A DNA stretch of 64,000 nt from Campylorhamphus procurvoides (Eukaryota; Chordata; Aves; Passeriformes; Dendrocolaptidae), in contig WBMV01000852.1 in the NCBI GenBank assembly GCA_013396655.1, positions 620,001 to 684,000 of the forward strand, given 5' to 3'. Within the stretch, counting starts at the first letter, position 1; the number at the start of each line of letters is the position of its first letter. A model generated the notes under the pieces. It was not told the origin of the DNA, searched no databases, and was given only the letters and a program-made list of their open reading frames with translations. Shown here one piece after another: positions 60,931-64,000 of this stretch. The position numbers and the translations under genes are program-made.

Positions 60931-63900
60931 GAAGCTCAGGAGGTGTTTCCTGGAGACTGACCATCTGGGAAATGGGAAGTAACCTGAGCAGTAGGTGAGG
61001 GTATTTGAGCCCTTACCTTTGAACTGTGAGGAGGTGACTTAATTATGTAAAGTGCAAATGGAAACTACATTAGGTTTTGCTCTAAATAAAAGATAAAATA
61101 CTGAGGTAATGTGCTGCACTTTAGGCAAGACCCTTGGTGCCTTTTCTCGTACACATTTCGTTCTTTTTCTGATAAGCAAGTAGGATGTTTTTGAGTTCGT
61201 GAATGAGAATGCAGCTTAGAAGAGATTGTTGGCGTACCTTTCTCCTGGCCTAATTCCGAGCTTCTTTTATATTTAACTTTTTCTGAAAACAAAATCCTTT
61301 TGTGCTGAACCATTCAGTTTTGGTTATCACTAAGATATTTTCTAACTGCTTGCAGTTTGAGATTCCTGGTTGAAAGACCACCCCAGTAGGTGGGCAGATT
61401 CTTGGCTCAAGCCGGGAGCCGTGGTGAATAGGCTGTTGTGGAGCAAAGTTGCTTTCACTGACCCATCATTTTGTTTTACCATTCTCTTTGTTGAAGCTGA
61501 CTGAAGTTCCTCAGCATATTGGCCTCCTCATAGCCTACAGGAACAAGCATTATCTCTTTTTGGTGGCTTTTTGGAGGGGTTTTTTTTTTTGCTTTTTTGT
61601 TATTCACACATGCTGTGGTTGTCTCCATGGTGGTTCATGTATTTCAGTTGAATTTCCTTTTCATCATAATGCAAACTAAATACTATCCCAGTTTTTGTCT
61701 TGCAATATGCCCATGTTGAGGCAGTTGCAGGGATTACCCCGCTGACGCTGACTTGGACTCAGACTGCCCCTTTTAAAGCTTCTCGTTTTCTTTGGGCTGC
61801 TTTTCAGTCATCCACAGTCAGATATGAATTGTAGCGTATTTGGAAGAAGATAAAGTGTTACATGGCATAGCATAACTGTGATTATCTGAAATATCTTAGT
61901 CCTAATGTCCCAGTGTTTGGAGTTCATGGAAGCTCTGGCATTGGGTCGTGAGGGAATTGGGAACATGGGACAAAAACTGTCACCTGGGAGAAAACAGTAT
62001 AATTAATGGGAACATTTTAGTTCAGCAAATTCAGAAGCATGTGTCTTGGACTCATTTTTTGTCTGATTTGGAAAGCAGTTTAATCTCTTATGTAAATCTT
62101 TAAATTTATGCTTTGAAAAGGAGTGTTACATGCGTAAATTCTAAAGCATTCCAAAGAGAACTCATGGCATCTATACATAGCAGACCTGTGGAAAAAATAA
62201 TCATTTTTGGGGTTCCTAAGGCTCTGTTGTTACCCCAGGATAGATATAGGACTTTTTGCATAATGCATGAGTGGAGAAACATTGGGAAAGGCAAAGCTTG
62301 AGCAGAGTTTTACAAGAAGCGCCAAGTTACAGCTGTGGTGGGTGACATCAACTTAAAAAGATGTCAGCTATGCAGGACTCATAAGTTAGGAACCTCTGTG
62401 CTTGCTTTTGAAGAAAAGGCATTGCAGCTTTGTAAGCAAAGTCAATTGTTCCACATAGTTTTGTGACTTGTAACTCATCTGGTGGAAAATCCACCGTGGT
62501 TTGTAGGCACAGTGTTCTGAGTAAGGAGAGGAGCTTGGGGATCCCAGGAGGAGATCTAGGTCACAGAGTAGTGCACTTGCTTCCTTGCTCTCTTGCCCTG
62601 GCAGCATGTCATTTGTGTTCTAAATAGTGCTATGTTCACAGGGATCTTCCACTGGAAATCTAATGCGTGTCAGGGAGGTCAGATATATTTAAAAATAAAA
62701 TAAATCTAGCCTTGCCTCACACATCTCTTCTGGCTACACTCATGAAAATTGCCTAAAGGTCAACCGAAGTGGCTTGTTTGGGAAGTGGGTGAATTTACAG
62801 CCCTTCCTTGGATGGTTTATGGGAGGTGAGTATAACATAGGACGATTGGGAAGGTAATGCTGTGGCTCGTTTGCACAACTTGTTGCACACTGTATTGGGG
62901 TTGAGACATGACACTGTGATCTTACCACGTGCATGGTTTTAGAGGGTTTGAAGAGCAGTTTTGTGGCCATCTCAACTTCAAAGTCAGTGCGCTATACAAC
63001 CCCTCTGCCAGCATGTGTTGAAATCCTGTGATAAGAGTGCTATAATTAGGAATCTCAGTTGGAGAACTGGGTGAAGGAAACACTTGCATTCCTTAAGTAT
63101 AGGGGATTTGTCAAAAGGAAAAGCGTTCCGTGACTTGCTGTGTATTCCAGAGAAGAATTTCATGGTACATGCCTGGAGTTAAATGAAAAGAGCAGGAATA
63201 TACTGAAAGGGGGAGGAGGAGGACAATTTTTATCCTTGTAAGAGGTGAATGCCAAAAAATCCTCCAAATAGCAGCTTTTTGAGGAAGGGTTTTTTCTTCT
63301 TGTCTTTCTGTCATTGCATCTTAGTGCAGGAGACTGTGGGATTTGTAAAGCATGGCCTTCACTGTAGGAAATGCACTTATCACTTCTCACCAACTCTAAG
63401 CGAGATGTATGGATTTTTTTTTAGTAACACCTAGAAAAAAGTAATTTGTTTGGGGAATCTTAAATCTCCTAAATATTTGCTGAGTGAAGAAAAAGTCCTA
63501 GCCAGGCAGAAGTGCATGTGTAACACTTTGCCTCACACCAGGGTAATGGCTGCGAATTTCTGGAGCCATTTTCAGCTGTTTAATAAGGCATTCCTTAACT
63601 TGGCACAACAGCCAGAGCCAAGAACAGAAAAAGTGCCTGTTCCTGTGATGCTTTTTCCTTTCCTTTCTCAGCCTATTCCCACCAAACACTTCCCTGCTTG
63701 CTTGGCTCTGGTCTGGCCTGGTGTTTTACTGGTGTTTGTGCTGTGTTTGCTGGGGCTGAGTAAGACCTGGCTGTAGGAGGCTGTTTGCTGCATGGTTAGA
63801 AAATAAGAGGAGTCACATTCTCTCACTACTAGCTCTGTATAGATTGTTTTTGCAAAACACAAAATAGACTCATTACATAGCTATTTGTCTGAATAGTGTT

Positions 63901-64000
63901 TTCCCCACATAAACCAAGGGTTTAGTCCTCATCCAGTACTACAATTATTTCATTCCACGGGTTAGAGAAAAAGTTACTGAATTTAGATAAAGACGACAAC
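60931..64000 (+). other. Intronic DNA to the window edge, no gene content seen
   Basis: T-rich intron-like sequence with a T run at about 61,581-61,590. Frames of up to 108 codons (63,450-63,776) have no recognisable motif. No exon with paired splice signals was found before the window ends. Confidence 0.45.

Noticed and set aside
1..64000. Search for CRISPR arrays, tRNA or rRNA genes, bacterial operons, or intact retroviral genes
   Set aside because: I saw no regular spaced repeats, cloverleaf boxes, ribosomal sequence, operon structure, or retroviral coding motifs. The window looks like ordinary vertebrate intronic and intergenic DNA.

Overview
The window looks like nuclear DNA from a bird (or a close sauropsid). 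The main evidence is a diverged, internally deleted CR1 LINE of the avian type at about 35.57-36.36 kb, together with several MIR-like SINE relics of the ancient amniote kind. There are no operons, ribosome binding sites or dense reading frames. No open frame exceeds 200 codons except where it runs through the run of Ns or through the low-complexity promoter DNA. I cannot name the species or the gene.

Layout: 1-6.6 kb is upstream flank without a recognisable gene; it holds two MIR-like relics at 1.64-1.87 and 4.74-4.97 kb. From 6.72 to 7.83 kb lies a GC-rich, CpG-rich promoter island. It carries mirror-like pyrimidine and purine blocks with G-quadruplex potential, CTTCC repeats and a (CA)8 run, and is interrupted by a 385-base assembly gap (7324-7708). 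From about 7.9 kb onward the plus strand becomes T- and G-rich for tens of kilobases, the strand asymmetry expected of a long intron transcribed left to right. The best exon candidate is 53,761-53,825 on the plus strand, with a good pyrimidine tract and a perfect GTAAGT donor. It is probably a short 5'-UTR or first coding exon of the gene whose promoter is the island, which would make the first intron about 46 kb or more. The remaining 10 kb would be the next intron.

Inside the presumed intron are more MIR-like relics (12.1, 17.7, 18.6 and 48.4 kb), the CR1 element, a roughly 110-120 base direct duplication (33.0 and 34.1 kb), a perfect 10-bp hairpin (26.75 kb), a local CpG cluster (37.8-38.2 kb), and AT-rich stretches rich in homeodomain- or POU-like words (21.6, 40.5 and 52.7 kb) that resemble developmental enhancers. 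All enhancer and promoter assignments are inferences from composition and motifs. I saw no viral gene, CRISPR array, tRNA, rRNA, or clear new biological system. The likeliest reading is the 5' end of one large gene with regulatory introns.
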